Assembly (NCBI GenBank): GCA_963693285.1
Contig: OY848922.1
Location: forward strand, 1,059,001 to 1,123,000
Direction: 5' to 3'
From: Xestospongia muta
Taxonomy: Eukaryota; Porifera; Demospongiae; Haplosclerida; Petrosiidae
DNA: 64,000 nucleotides
Under the pieces are notes generated by a model. The model did no database searches. It was not told the origin of the DNA and worked only from the letters and a program-made list of their open reading frames with translations. Positions 1-48,434 of the stretch are shown here, piece by piece (position 1 is the stretch's first letter; every line of letters begins with the position of its first letter). Made by a program: the position numbers and the translations under genes.

Positions 1-2288
1 CACATGTGTGTGTTTTTAGTAAGTCTAAGTAACTCCTCCTTAGATTCTTACAAAGCTGTTACTTGCAAATTAAGGAAACCCTCAAGATTCAATGTCACTT
101 ATTAATAATACCCACATTAGGTGTCTGTGTGTTCCTTTGCACTAAAGACAGTCTGTTATAAAGAGGTTTCACTCTACCACCATTTGTAATAACACTTTAG
201 CCACAAATGCTTCTCTGCACCTACTCCAAAGATTCCATACTTACAAGAACTATATATCCCATTTCTCAATGTTACTATAAAAAGCAATCTTAATAGTAGT
301 CTAGACTGTTATGATAATTTTGTGGTCCCCCCAGGTCTAACTGAAATACTACTTAGCAGAAAGCTCTCCCAATGTAAAGCCACACGACTAGTAAGGCTCC
401 CGCTATGATCCCACCTTCACACTACTGCAGAGTTCACTTAAAAATTCTATTATCATACTATGATACCTTACAAGGCTGTGCAAACCTGATGACATTTTTT
501 TAGTACCTATACAAACTTGTTCAGTTTTTGTACACCAATTGGGGTCGCAGGGGCATACTCTTGTACACACATGCACACGTTTGGAGCGGCAGCGCGCCCT
601 GCGCATACACCCACCATCCATCCACAGATAAACATCTTTCCACCTCTCCAAGCTCAACACACATTTGCCTTTTTAAATCAAAGACAATATTATGTAAACA
701 TTTCCAATAAATAATTTATCACAGATATTTTAAAGATGATTACACAATCTGTTGTAATTCAATATGCTAAATACTATAGATAATACCAGTACAAGTCAAT
801 GTAGAGATAATTATTAATTCTATTCTCTTCCCACAACCACATATAATATACAACTCAAAAGACTGTATCTTAATACTTAATTGAGAATCTATCAACACCA
901 TCTATTTAACAGCAGAGTTCACTTAAAAATTCTATTATCACACTACGATACCTTACAAGGCTGTGCAAACCTGATGACATTTTTTTAGTACCTATACAAA
1001 CTTGCTCAGTTTTTGTACGCCAATTGGGGTTGCAGGGGCATACTCATGTACACACACGCACGCACGCACGCATTCAGCAGCGCACCTTGCGCATACACCC
1101 ACCACCCATCCACAGACAAACATCTTTCCACCTCTCCAAGCTCAACACACATTTGCCTTTTTAAAGCAAAGACAATATTATGTAAACATTTCCTATAACC
1201 AACTTATCATAGATATTTTAAAGATGATTACATAATCTGTTGTAATTCAATATGCTAAATACTATAGATAATACCAGTACAAGTCAATGTAGAGATAATT
1301 CTTAATTCTATTCTCTTCCCACAATCACATACAATATACAACTCAAAGACTGTATCTTAATACTTAATGGAGACTCAATCAACACCATCTATTTAAAAGG
1401 AAACAAGGCTGTAAAGTATTGATAGATACAAAAAGTAACAGCTGAAGCACCCTATTATGACTTTACACATACTAACAGTGCTATTCAATCAACTACAGAT
1501 GCAGCAACACTAAATTAATCCAAAGTAAAAAAAAAATAACTATTTAACAATGCGCTTGTCCAACTCTAATTCTTGGAGTTAAAAATTTGATCGGGTAAAT
1601 ACTCAAAAAAATGCATCACAGGACACCTGGATAACAAGATAATTTAATTACCAGTGACTGTACTTAGCATGATCGTATGATAGCAAAGTGACTTCATGTG
1701 ACTTTAAACTTGAAGGATCAAGTTTAAAGTTAAAGGTAATAGCAAATACTCGTATGTCAGCAGATAACATTATAGCTGAAAAGAACTCCTTTTCGTTATT
1801 ATCAACAAAAGCAAAAACTATTGTCAAGTAAAGGCAATTCATAGTTACTACTATAAAGTAACCTGTCCTCACACACAATGAGACTCTAGCTACATCATTC
1901 TACACAGTATACAAACAGTACCTAGAATCCTAGGTGCGGCCTCAAATCAGATAAGGAGGGCAGAGCATAGAGTTTTAAGTTTTCAATAAATACTCATTAG
2001 CCAAAATCACATTTTTGACCCTACCACAAATAATACTAGAAAGTCGTGACCTTAGAGAGGCCACTATGGCGCTAAAAGGAACTAAAAAAACCAAGAGTGG
2101 TAAAAAAAACACAGACAGTTGCTTTTAACAGATAAAGTGAAGTTAGTATGCAATCAAGCATGAATTTAAAATTGATTGAAGCTCCCTTTATCATTTTTAT
2201 TTTAATCAGAAATCAGAGGGTATCCATAATTACATTCTAACCTTATCGAGAATAATTATTGACAAGAACTATTTCAGCATTTACTTAC
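1..2288. other. non-coding stretch, probably an intron of the LIM-domain gene
   Basis: No exon could be supported here. The LIM exon that ends at 2289 has a good donor (GTAAGT on the minus strand) and stops in phase 2, so the next exon, expected to hold the second LIM domain, should lie at lower coordinates. I searched the minus strand for a second cysteine/histidine finger and saw none, so it is probably outside the window. The stretch contains a tandem duplication (426-1397). Confidence 0.5.
426..1397. repeat. tandem duplication, two copies of about 485 bp
   Basis: Copy 1 spans about 426-909 and copy 2 about 911-1397. Both begin with GCAGAGTTCACTTAAAAATT and end with AACACCATCTATTTAA. They differ by scattered substitutions and small indels, the largest in an ACGC-rich tract near 1055-1075. 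Small open frames inside both copies are by-products of the duplication and not credible genes. Confidence 0.9.
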
Positions 2289-5003
2289 CGAGAAAAGTCT
2301 TCTTTGCAAAAGACCTGACCACCTCGAGAGTAACATTTGTCCGTCAATTGTATTTGACAATCAGAGCATCTTAAACATTTAGCATGCCATGACTTGTCCT
2401 GGACTCTTAAGATGTACCGATCTACAATAGTAGTTTGACAGCCTGCACACATCGGGATGGTAGCTACATTAGAGAGAAAAAAGTAAATAAAATATGACAT
2501 AAACTAGTTATTGACATTTGAAGTGCAACATAAAATTACACTGCTGTCCACTTACCTTACAAAATATACTAATTACAAAGAATTTCACAAGTTAAACTTA
2601 TTTCTTTAATAATTTAATAACGTCTAGTGTAAATTTACAATTTAATGATTGAAAAGAAAGCTGGTTTCTGAATAGCACATAGACCATGCCTGCAAGTAAC
2701 AAACTCTCTTCTCAGAAATTCTATCCCCTTTTTGTTAGACAAGAACTGAAGTTTAAAAAGATCATGAAACATCTTATATAAATACTCAATAAGTTAAGCA
2801 ATCCAACCAAATTCTGAATGAAACAAAAATCTGTTCCATTTATTTCAACCACCCTAGAATGGGAATCATTTACATCAGACACAGCAGGTGTAATCTGTGA
2901 TCTGATCACCTGGTTTTAAACAAAGAGGACTAATACCACACAGAGGTCAGATAATATCAAACAAAGAAAGAGAACTAACATCACACAGAGGTCAGATAAT
3001 ATCAAACAAAGAAAGAGGACTAACATCACACAGAGGTCAGATAATATCATTCTAAGATGTGGATATCCTAACACAAGGTCAGATAATATATAATATACGT
3101 CAGATAATCGTTCTTTCTAATACTGTACTCTAACCCATCTCTTTGAAGACGGAAGAGGAGGTGAGGCAGAAACAGACAGTACATACAGTACAGTACATCT
3201 GTACTTCTCTAGCAACAAAGAGAGTAAAATAGGATATTACTAGAAACCTTGCAAAGGTGCGAAAATCAGGCAAACATTCCTAGACTGTTTGTGTGGGTTT
3301 ACTTAAATCAACATTCTCAAGCACTAAATGGCTGTGAAAATTGCACAATTTTACAAAAAGTAACTAACGCTCCAAGTCTGCTCTCTAAGTCTCACACTAA
3401 GTCAGGTTGGGACTTTCCTCTTCAATATAACATAGCGTGATTTAAAAGCTACACCACTCACACACTCACAACACAAATGTTTATTGTAACTAAAATAGAA
3501 ACAAAAACGTTGAAAGAACTACATAAAAAGAACAACTATTTATTTACACATACATGGCCAAGGCTTACATACAATCTTTACACTTCATACCCAAAACAGC
3601 ATGAGCACATGCTGAGTTGCTAACAATGAATACACACAACACTTGATAGTTATATACACAGATAACAGCTAGGTACACAGATAAAGGTCATGTATACGTT
3701 CAACTACTAGCTGTTAGACTAGGGCGGCACACCTCAATCAAAATCTGACACCTTAAGATTAGAGATCACTTCAAAGGTGGAGTAGGCAAAGAGTACAGCT
3801 ATTATAATAATACATTGGTCAGCTTTTTTCGTATCTTTGAAAAAGAAATTTACTGTTGTTGCATTTAAGCTTGTACTAAAGTACTTTATTTAACCGCTTT
3901 GTATTATAGTACATTATAAATAACACAAATAAAAGTGAGTCTAGACGTTTTTACAGCAGTTTAATTATAATGGTTGGGACTAACTGTACTAGTACTGTAG
4001 TTACCTAGGAATACTAGTGTATTATCTATTATTTGTGACATAATTTACAATTGTACTATTACTATTGTACTGGTGACAAAACGTTTATCTATCCTCATAA
4101 TGTTTAACTACAAACACAATAATTGTAATAATTTTCAAGCTGAATTCAAGATTACTAATAACATGCATAGAGGAAAGGAGGAGTAGAAGCCACCTGGCGG
4201 CTATTGAGAACGTATAGTTTTTCCTTGACAAACTAAGAGGCTTCTCTAAACCCGCCCATGAAGCTTACCTAACAGTAATCTTAGTGCTCATCTTAACCCG
4301 CCCCTGAGTATATTTTAGTATTCATTAGACCCTGTTTTACTCTCACACATGCCACAACTCTAGAATGCTTTGTCATTTATATTTAATTGTAAAATTACAC
4401 CAACCAATGAAATCACGTGTAGACAAAGGGCGGACACCAAATGTTTCTTAAACCATAAAACTTAATCAAACTTAAAGCCAGGTGGTTGGTCAACCATAAA
4501 GGGAGCCATACTCATGCTATAACATCCTCAAGGACAGCCTCACCGTTGACAGTAACAGTACAATATATCAGTATCACCCCTCCTATGTAAGAAGGCGCTA
4601 ACTTCTGCTAAACTAGGGAATTAACAATAGATATGGAACCCTCCCACCTCCACACTCCATCATTATTGAATTAAATTATTTTTCTGTATATATTGTAGTC
4701 AACAAATTTACCTGGCTGTTGAGATGATGCTAAAGTAGACTGGTGGATATCCTGAGTAACAAAGTCATGTGGTTGTGGGATTGATGGAGTAGACTGTGAC
4801 TGAACCAACATGGCCATCCCTTGTGTTTGAGGAGGAGACTGCGATTGAACCAACATGGTCATCCCTTGGCCTTGAGGGAGTGGAATTGTAGGGGTAGACT
4901 GAGATTGAACTAACATAGCCATTCCTTGTTGAATTCGGTATGGATCAACTGTGTTATTTGTTACTTGACCAGTACTGTCTACAACAGCGGTTTGGTAGGA
5001 CAT
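2289..5003 (-). CDS. LIM-domain protein, probably LIM-homeobox (Lhx3/4-like), first two coding exons
   Basis: Exons on the minus strand are 4712-5003 (start ATG 5003-5001, 97 codons plus one base) and 2289-2463. The GTAAAT donor and TAG acceptor join in phase 1 and create an Ala codon. Exon 2 encodes one complete LIM zinc finger: CAGC, then [11 protein letters not shown], then the [14 protein letters not shown] stretch, with all eight ligand positions (seven Cys/His and a final Asp). LIM domains bind zinc and protein partners; in LIM-homeodomain proteins two of them precede a DNA-binding homeodomain. The finger resembles the first LIM domain of Lhx3/4 and, less closely, Lhx1/5, and the exon ends where vertebrate Lhx exons end. 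No homeodomain is visible because the gene leaves the window, so LMO or another LIM family is possible. The 97-residue N-terminus is Gln/Ser/Pro-rich with three copies of a [14 protein letters not shown] motif, unlike known Lhx leaders. Confidence 0.78.
2919..3048. repeat. 45-bp tandem repeat, about three copies
   Basis: Three successive units share CAGAGGTCAGATAATATC, starting at 2941, 2986 and 3031. A degenerate fourth piece with GGTCAGATAATAT lies near 3080. It sits in the intron between the two LIM-gene exons. Confidence 0.85.
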
Positions 5004-7093
5004 ATTGTTCTAAATAAAGGCCAGCATGCAGTAGTAGATATCTTACAAGTACAGCTGGCGCCAACAGAGTAAGGTGCCGAAATCTAATTGATGATCAACA
5101 ACGCTCTGTCTATATGTTGCTTTTGGTGCTATCACTTTTGGTACTACCAACAACAGCATCTATTGAATCTCCTATTAGCCAGGTTTCCAAGTGCTTTAGC
5201 TACAATCTTCGAGAGTTAAAAAAGGAAAGAAAAAATTGAATTAGATTATCGTTTAAAAAAAAGAACAAATACAATACACTCCCTCTTTTTTGCCAAGTTT
5301 TACAGGGCCAATGAATCCTAAGTCAAAACTCAAAATACTAGTTTTTTGCACATGTTAGGTTTAGCAGGAGGGACAATAGGGAGAAAACCAGATGCATTCA
5401 TTACCAACTGACCTGTCCAAAATACTAATATTCAAACTATAAAACGTGTTTGAAATAGGGTTTCTTGAAAGCTTTAAAAAGTACATATGCTTCACTTAAA
5501 GAGAAGATAATTTGTAGAAAAGTGAGGGCGGTTTAAAATTTTTAGCTTAAGGATGAAAGAGGGTGTGTAAGTAATGAGAAAGAGATGAGTTTTAACAATG
5601 AATTGCACGTACCTACACAATCGACAAATGCAGTGACTTTACCAAATATGTCATCATACAATGTATCTTTTACCTACTTTCTAATAATCTACTGACCTCT
5701 GTTCAAAAGGAGCACTGCAACAATGAAGGCGCCAGGGGTATAGTGAATTTAGTCAGGTTACACGCACTGCCCTGGCTTGATAAATATACTACAACAACGC
5801 AAAGAAAAAGATAGAAAAGAAAAAGCGGTCATTTTTTGAAAAATCTATTACAACACAAATTATTATTTTTAAATTACATACCAACTTTCTCGACTGCTGA
5901 GTCAAAACTTGATACACCCTCTGTTAATAGTCTCTTTCGTCGCTCAGTGGGCAAAACTTTCACTTCGCTAATTCACTAAAACTAATTATTAATTCATAGT
6001 GGTGGGCATGGCTAATCTAATAATTATAGTACAGACTGTGAAATTAATGCTGAATTGTAGACCCTGAACCTTTAAACTTTGCATTCCTATAATTACACGA
6101 CTTAGCAGCTCCGACTCCATTAATAAATACCTCATATCTGCCTTTCTTATATGCTATTCATATATGACATCACCTTACATTCAAATGAGCTGTAGCTTTA
6201 AATCTTATTGGAAAATAGTTCACATACGATATATAAATTGGTCAATTGGGCACACATTACCAATACAATGCAATACGATAAAGTTGTCACAAAGTCATGA
6301 ACTAATATTTTTGTGTGTGTGCAATAGAATGGACAATGTTACTGCATTAATGCCATTATCATACCCAACATAGTAACCCAATAATCCAAGAACCCTACCC
6401 TTTCTACCACAACTCTCCTCCCCTACATTCCAAGATAGTTTGTTATGAAAATTAGCCATTCTGACATCAATAAGGTACTGAGATAGTGCAATTAGCTATC
6501 AACACAGAACCCTATTGTGATCGTCCCAAATATAGTATAGACACTCCTATAATAATTAAAATATATGCTCATGGCTTCATTGCACACATACTTGATGGGA
6601 AGTGTTCAAGTATTCAAGACTGTTAGGCCAATGGATAAGAGCTCATTAATTGAAAGATAACTACAATGAAGAGGGAGTTGCATGTTCTCTCTTCTTGTAA
6701 GACTGCAGTAAGCTATATATACCTATACAAATTGAAATGGCATTTCATCTCACGTGAGTACAAGTACATGACATACTTGATTTAATGCACATATGGTATG
6801 ACCTCTAAGATACTCATTTGAAGCATCAGTGTCATAACTGTTTTCTCTGCTACATGAAGGATACATGTGTGATAACCTTATATGGATAATGTTATGATTG
6901 AAATATTTACTTTTACTAAAAAATAACTTTCTTTTTGGGGATGAACTCTCTGAACACCAGTCATAAATCACAAAGTCTAGACACCTTTACTAATTTTGAT
7001 CATACCACTTTGTAACAATATTCAATGTTTGGGAGTGGCCTGAATATTTTTTGGTTTATTACTTTAAAGATTTTTAATTTTGTTTAAGAAATC
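5004..7093. other. intergenic region upstream of the LIM gene and before the dead Ig receptor
   Basis: About 2.1 kb between the LIM start codon (minus strand) and the first remnant of the Ig-receptor pseudogene (plus strand). It holds only short AT-rich open frames without homology or splice support. It presumably contains the LIM promoter and any 5' untranslated exon, but I see no recognisable TATA or initiator arrangement. Confidence 0.5.
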
Positions 7094-8393
7094 ATAAAAG
7101 GATTTTACAGCTCCTTGATGCTATATTAATTGCATCTCTTAATGTTGCAGTGGTTACACAGGTGAGAATACCTAAATTGATGCATTATTGAACTGCAGAC
7201 CCATCTACATATTTCTGGATATGGATGATAGATAGATGTATGAATCACTCTAGCAATACATTAAAATCCAAGTATACAAATCTACCTGTTTTTCTTTCTA
7301 TAGTATAATTTCCTTTTCGAACAAATGTAACATTTATTGGGTTTTAGATGAAGGTCAGATGGTTACACTACAGTGTCAAGCAACAAGCTATCCTACTCCT
7401 TCCATTACTGTAAGTTAATATCCAACAACAATGTAATTATTGTTAAGTCTGCTAAGTAAACTAATAAATCAATGTTTTGTCTTCCATTTATAAACATTGT
7501 AGTCTATTATAGTTGCTAACAATTGTCTTCAATTAAGAATAATTACCCTTTTAATTATCGTACAGTTAGTGTACAAAAGCGTATCATATAAACTACTTTG
7601 TTTATATAGTTCAGTTGTTGCACTTGCAAAGTAATCTACATTGTGAATATATATTAAGATCAAAATACATTTTGTTATTTCTGTTATGTTATTTTTAATT
7701 GTCTATACACTGTTAATGCTTGCGTTTTTTATTGTGTACTTTAATAGGACAATTATTGGAAATCAACCAAATTTTACACTAGCATCAGATTTTTCAGATG
7801 ATAGTGGATAGCATACTTGTTAGGCTATCAATTTGACTGGCTATTCTTCTTTGTTATCTCAGGTGTCCTTTGTCTTATCAGTTTAAAAAATAGCCTTTAA
7901 TTTCGATAGTATCATTAAATATTCAGTTATTACATCAATTTAAACGTTTTCTATTTTTATAGTACAACTATAGTTCAAGCAATAGCTACAACTCCGTCAA
8001 CAAATCAGATATCATTAGTCCTACACACTATATTAACAATTATGATCATATTTGAGTATAACAAATTTTTACTAATGGTTATCATCTTTAAAATAGTTTC
8101 ATCATAAACCTTTACAGCTCTTTCATCTGATGACATATCTTCTATTAATAGTACATTCATTGCATTAAGTGGTATTATAGTTATAACTTCAATAACACTT
8201 ATACCTGTTCTAGCCTATATATTAGGATAAAGGGTAATAAAAAGGAAAAAAAAGTTTATACAAACAGAAAATAGTTACTACAGAATTTAATTTTACTGAT
8301 AATTCTGGTTATTGTATAACTCAAGAGGATTTATATGAAGAGATGGACCATCTCCAATCACTTGATTATGAAGAACCATCTGCAGTAAAATAA
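7094..8393 (+). pseudogene. dead copy of an Ig-domain receptor, upstream of the intact RPTP
   Basis: The remnant follows the exon order of the intact neighbour. The signal-peptide exon (about 7094-7161) has lost its ATG (now ATA) and one base but keeps the CAG|GTGAGAATAC donor. An Ig exon (about 7347-7411) and its donor match 10091-10154. The second half of that Ig domain (about 7747-7882) matches 10488-10619 but has two in-frame TAG codons and a frame shift. From about 8117 a new part appears: a hydrophobic stretch (residues like STFIALSGIIVITSITLIPV), a stop, then after a frame change a 30-residue tail with several tyrosines ending at TAA 8391-8393. That tail has no match in the RPTP. The first Ig domain is missing. 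The parent was probably a one-Ig transmembrane receptor with a short tyrosine-bearing tail. I found no restored reading frame by using other splice sites. Confidence 0.8.
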
Positions 8394-8503
8394 ACTACTT
8401 AATGAATAATTATTTTAAAATTCTCCTAACAATATTCAAAGCTGGGTGTGTCCATAAAGATTAGGTGTGGCTGAAATAACAAAACTTGAAAACTTAAGTG
8501 ATC

Positions 8504-30066
<21,563 letters not shown>

Positions 30067-30157
30067 AAAGAAAGAAAAAAACATTGTTCCCAAAACATTT
30101 TAACCCAAAACTTATTGATGTATTTATCACTTAGAAAGTATATTAGATCTATATTTG

Positions 30158-30195
<38 letters not shown>

Positions 30196-32616
30196 ACCAT
30201 ATAACCCACCTCTTTACTACAAAACTGATAATATATTTATTACTAACAATAACTTAGTTTTATATTTTTAAACATAACATTGTCAGCTACATCTATTATA
30301 ATATATTGCAAACATACATCAAATTGTAATCATACAACTAGCACATCACAATATACAGCCTCATTGTAAGATCATTCCATTCACAAAAGAACATAGGTAT
30401 TTTAGTATGACACAAATACTTTGAAGCCAAATCTATTGTGAATTAATACAACATCATCAACGAATTATACAATAAAAATTGATATTTAATTATAAGTACT
30501 TCATAAATGATGTCATTAGTTCCAGAAGCATTCATCGTGGATCCAAAGTAAACAAATTAGTCAGAAATACAATAATGTTTATGTATGAAACCTTGTAGTG
30601 AATAGTCTTGTGCTAGCAATTATCAAGGTACCCTATACAGCTTTGTATGTAAATGTTCAAAACCTCACTGAGTAAATGGATATAAACATGTAATAGTATG
30701 CCAGATATCTGGCTTCAACTTGGTCAACTCCTACACGTGCTTCTGAATAGCTGTCTAGGATTAATACATCATTGATATCACTTGGAGTAGGCTATATCTC
30801 ACTATTGGAGATATCATCTTTATATTATAAGGATGAAGAAGGGTATGATACATTTGTGTATCAATACCAATGGATTTCTGACACTCTGGATATAAGCATG
30901 TGTGATTTGAGTATGTGAGAACTTAGCACACATGATTAGACCTGACTCTGGTTACTATTACACTTAGTAATTGACACTGTCAATATCCTGCTAAAACCAC
31001 AAACTGCAATGTAGCAATCTAGTATTAATAAAATTTGTCCATCCATCCATCTATTCATCCATTCATTAATCCAAGCATCAATTGAGTATCAAACCTGACA
31101 CAAGGATTCTATAGTTAGTACAAGCACAATGGCTACAAATATACTTACTCAAGTATCTCTATTAGGAGTATTTATAATTATCAAAATACTTACAAATTAC
31201 AAATTACATTATCAGGTTTACGCTAACATGATTTTGTAACTGTCTTGAGAGTATGGTTTGGAGTAGGAGAAAATTAATGAAATAAGTGATACGTTTAGTG
31301 GTTGCACTTGTAAGAAAAGCTCAGGGGAATAACTAAATTAAAATTATACGTGGTCAATAAATTATATTAAATACTACTTTTACTCAGCTGAAGTGGATAC
31401 ACCTGTTAAGTCTTAAACAGAATCGTGCAACATGTTACACTGAGTTACTTCATCTAATTGCAGCTGGGGTATATAATTTACAAAATGTAGTATTTTGTAA
31501 ATATTTTCAGCTGTTATCTGAATTAGTATTTGAACTATTCAACTTGAACACTTAGATCATAGCAATCTGTAATAAAATACATCATCATGTGAGTTGTCTT
31601 TAGTTCATACGAGCTGCATTATCGATATCAATGTCACGTACAGTGTCTGTTTGAATTTGAATTATTGAATTATTTAAATATGAAATGCTGTAAGCTTGTC
31701 GTTTGGTGCTACATTACCTGTTCAAACATGCACAATATTTCATGTAAGGAGTCATATCTGCTTCATCCCCTGACGTCTTTTATCATGTAACAATTATTGT
31801 AACAATTATAGTACCAATATATTGAGATCAATTACATCATCAAATTCCTATGCTTAATTTGACTGTAACAGAAGAGGAGACATCTATCTCTTTTATTTAA
31901 TCTCTTTTAATACTCGTTATGTAATTATCATATTCTAAGTCAAAGCTATCCATCCATTCCTCCTTCTTATCCTCCCTCTATTCATCCATTCAGTCTCTAT
32001 TACCATTTTACAATAAGAAATGCTAACACTTGCCAAAAAAAGAATGGTTGTTATAGCAACAAGATGCTTTAGCTAATCTGTTACCTTGACAACGATGCAT
32101 CAACTATTTTTCACGCATATTTAACAATGAATGTACTGTACAAAGTAATTCAATAATCTTGAGTACCATATAATACTGATGCATGTATCGTCACAAATGT
32201 TTTCTTTGCTAATCAAATAAGTTAAAATAACTTTTAGCTTTTAGACCTATATTATGATGTAAGATTTCTGCTATCACCAGTATAACTGTAGAGCAAGATA
32301 ATGAATGACTCAACAATTCTTACAAGTAGCTCTGATTTTTACTGACTCTCTACATTTATAGACTTTAGCTAAACCTTCTTTGTTATGCATGTCATATCAC
32401 GTCCGTATAACTATAGTAAATTAAACGTTTTCAATTTCAAAGTAGTTTATTGAATTTTGTAGAATACAGTTTTTTAACTATAGAATATTAAGCGTGTACA
32501 TTGATTATAATATATGTTATTACGGAATAAGAAAGAAAAAAGAATGAAATTAAATACAAATTATAATAGGATTGTAAGTGAGAGGGTAATATAAACAAAG
32601 AGGTCTCTAGCTAACT
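30067..32616. other. intergenic, between the convergent 3' ends of RPTP and PNUTS
   Basis: About 2.5 kb with no supported gene. It holds the (TA)n run and short CATCCATC tracts (about 31036-31070). The probable PNUTS poly(A) signal lies at 32446-32451. Confidence 0.6.
32446..32451 (-). terminator. candidate poly(A) signal of PNUTS
   Basis: AATAAA on the minus strand, about 165 bp beyond the PNUTS stop codon. It is the first canonical hexamer I see there. Confidence 0.5.
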
Positions 32617-47362
<14,746 letters not shown>

Positions 47363-47382
47363 TGTCGTGTACCAATTCCTAA

Positions 47383-48434
47383 GAAAACGAGTGCAGTAAC
47401 GAAAACAAAATAAAAATATAATAAATTACAGATAGTAATCTCGATTCATGTAATAAAACGAGGTACTCCTGTTTTATTGAAATTATATTATAAAATAGTA
47501 CACAATAAGTAAAGGCTTCTTATAGTACACACATACAGCTGGTAATATTTTAAAAAGTAAAGAACACAGGTCCATTCCAAGAGGTTATGAGACACTCCAC
47601 TCTTGGTTATGCTAGGTGAACTCATAGGAGTGGTTCACCTTTATTTGATACAGCTCAAACCAGCTCTCTTATCTCGTGTTCCAATCCAATATAAAGTTGA
47701 ATATAAAAGAAAGCACATGTTTTTTTACATGTACAAAAGACTTTCTGAATATCAGAATTTTTGACATACAAATCTACAAAGCTACACACCTAAATTTCGC
47801 TTTCTTAGTAAAGGATAGTTTCTACGATAAAGACACTTAGAATATCAAATACTTGAGTCTCTAACTAACTGAGTCTACTAATAGAAAACTTTAGACTTCT
47901 TTACTTCTCTCGCCTATAAAAGATTGTTCTTTCTTCTTAGTAGTTGATGCTTTCCTCAGACCTTCTTGACCAATGACAAGGAATAAATCACATGGACAGC
48001 AACCAACTTCTTAGAGCTTCTCTCTCAAACCACTACCATTAAGTGTTGCTGTACTTTCTGCGCATGCGCAAACTAATTAGTAGCTAACCGCACCTTCAAT
48101 TATAGAAATGGAGTTTTAATGTAATATTGAACCAACAAAGAGCTCTATCAATCAAACAATAAGAGGACCCTTAATATCGAGGCAGTTCTTTCGAGACAAT
48201 ATCAATGTTTCATTATATTACAATTTGTAACACATAAAATGTTTCACCGTTTTAATTTGGTCTTCAATATTAACAAGACACTAGAATTTTCTCGGATCAT
48301 GGCCATAAAAATATTTACTGGCTTGAAAAAAGCATAGATATTACAGACTATGTAGTCTATTATACGATCTAATCGAAAAGACAGACTCAATAGCCACACC
48401 CATAGTTTATCAATTATTAACCCTCTTCTAGAAA
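47383..48434. promoter_or_regulatory. divergent promoter region between PNUTS and BAG1
   Basis: The two start codons, facing away from each other, are 1,073 bp apart. A TTCTTAG acceptor just upstream of the PNUTS coding start (about 47380) suggests an untranslated first PNUTS exon further right. The likely core is around the NRF1 palindrome at 48059-48070. No TATA box is evident on either side. Confidence 0.55.
48059..48070. promoter_or_regulatory. perfect NRF1-type palindrome
   Basis: TGCGCATGCGCA matches the consensus bound by NRF1-family factors at TATA-less housekeeping promoters. It is conspicuous in an AT-rich region where CpG is scarce, and it sits between the divergent genes PNUTS and BAG1. 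Binding is inference. Confidence 0.65.

Noticed and set aside
353..421. Minus-strand hydrophobic stretch (IIAGALLVVWLYIGRAFC then stop) after a TAG acceptor-like site
   Set aside because: It could be the last exon of an unseen membrane protein, but no upstream exon in phase, no homologue recognised and no poly(A) signal nearby; too little to call.
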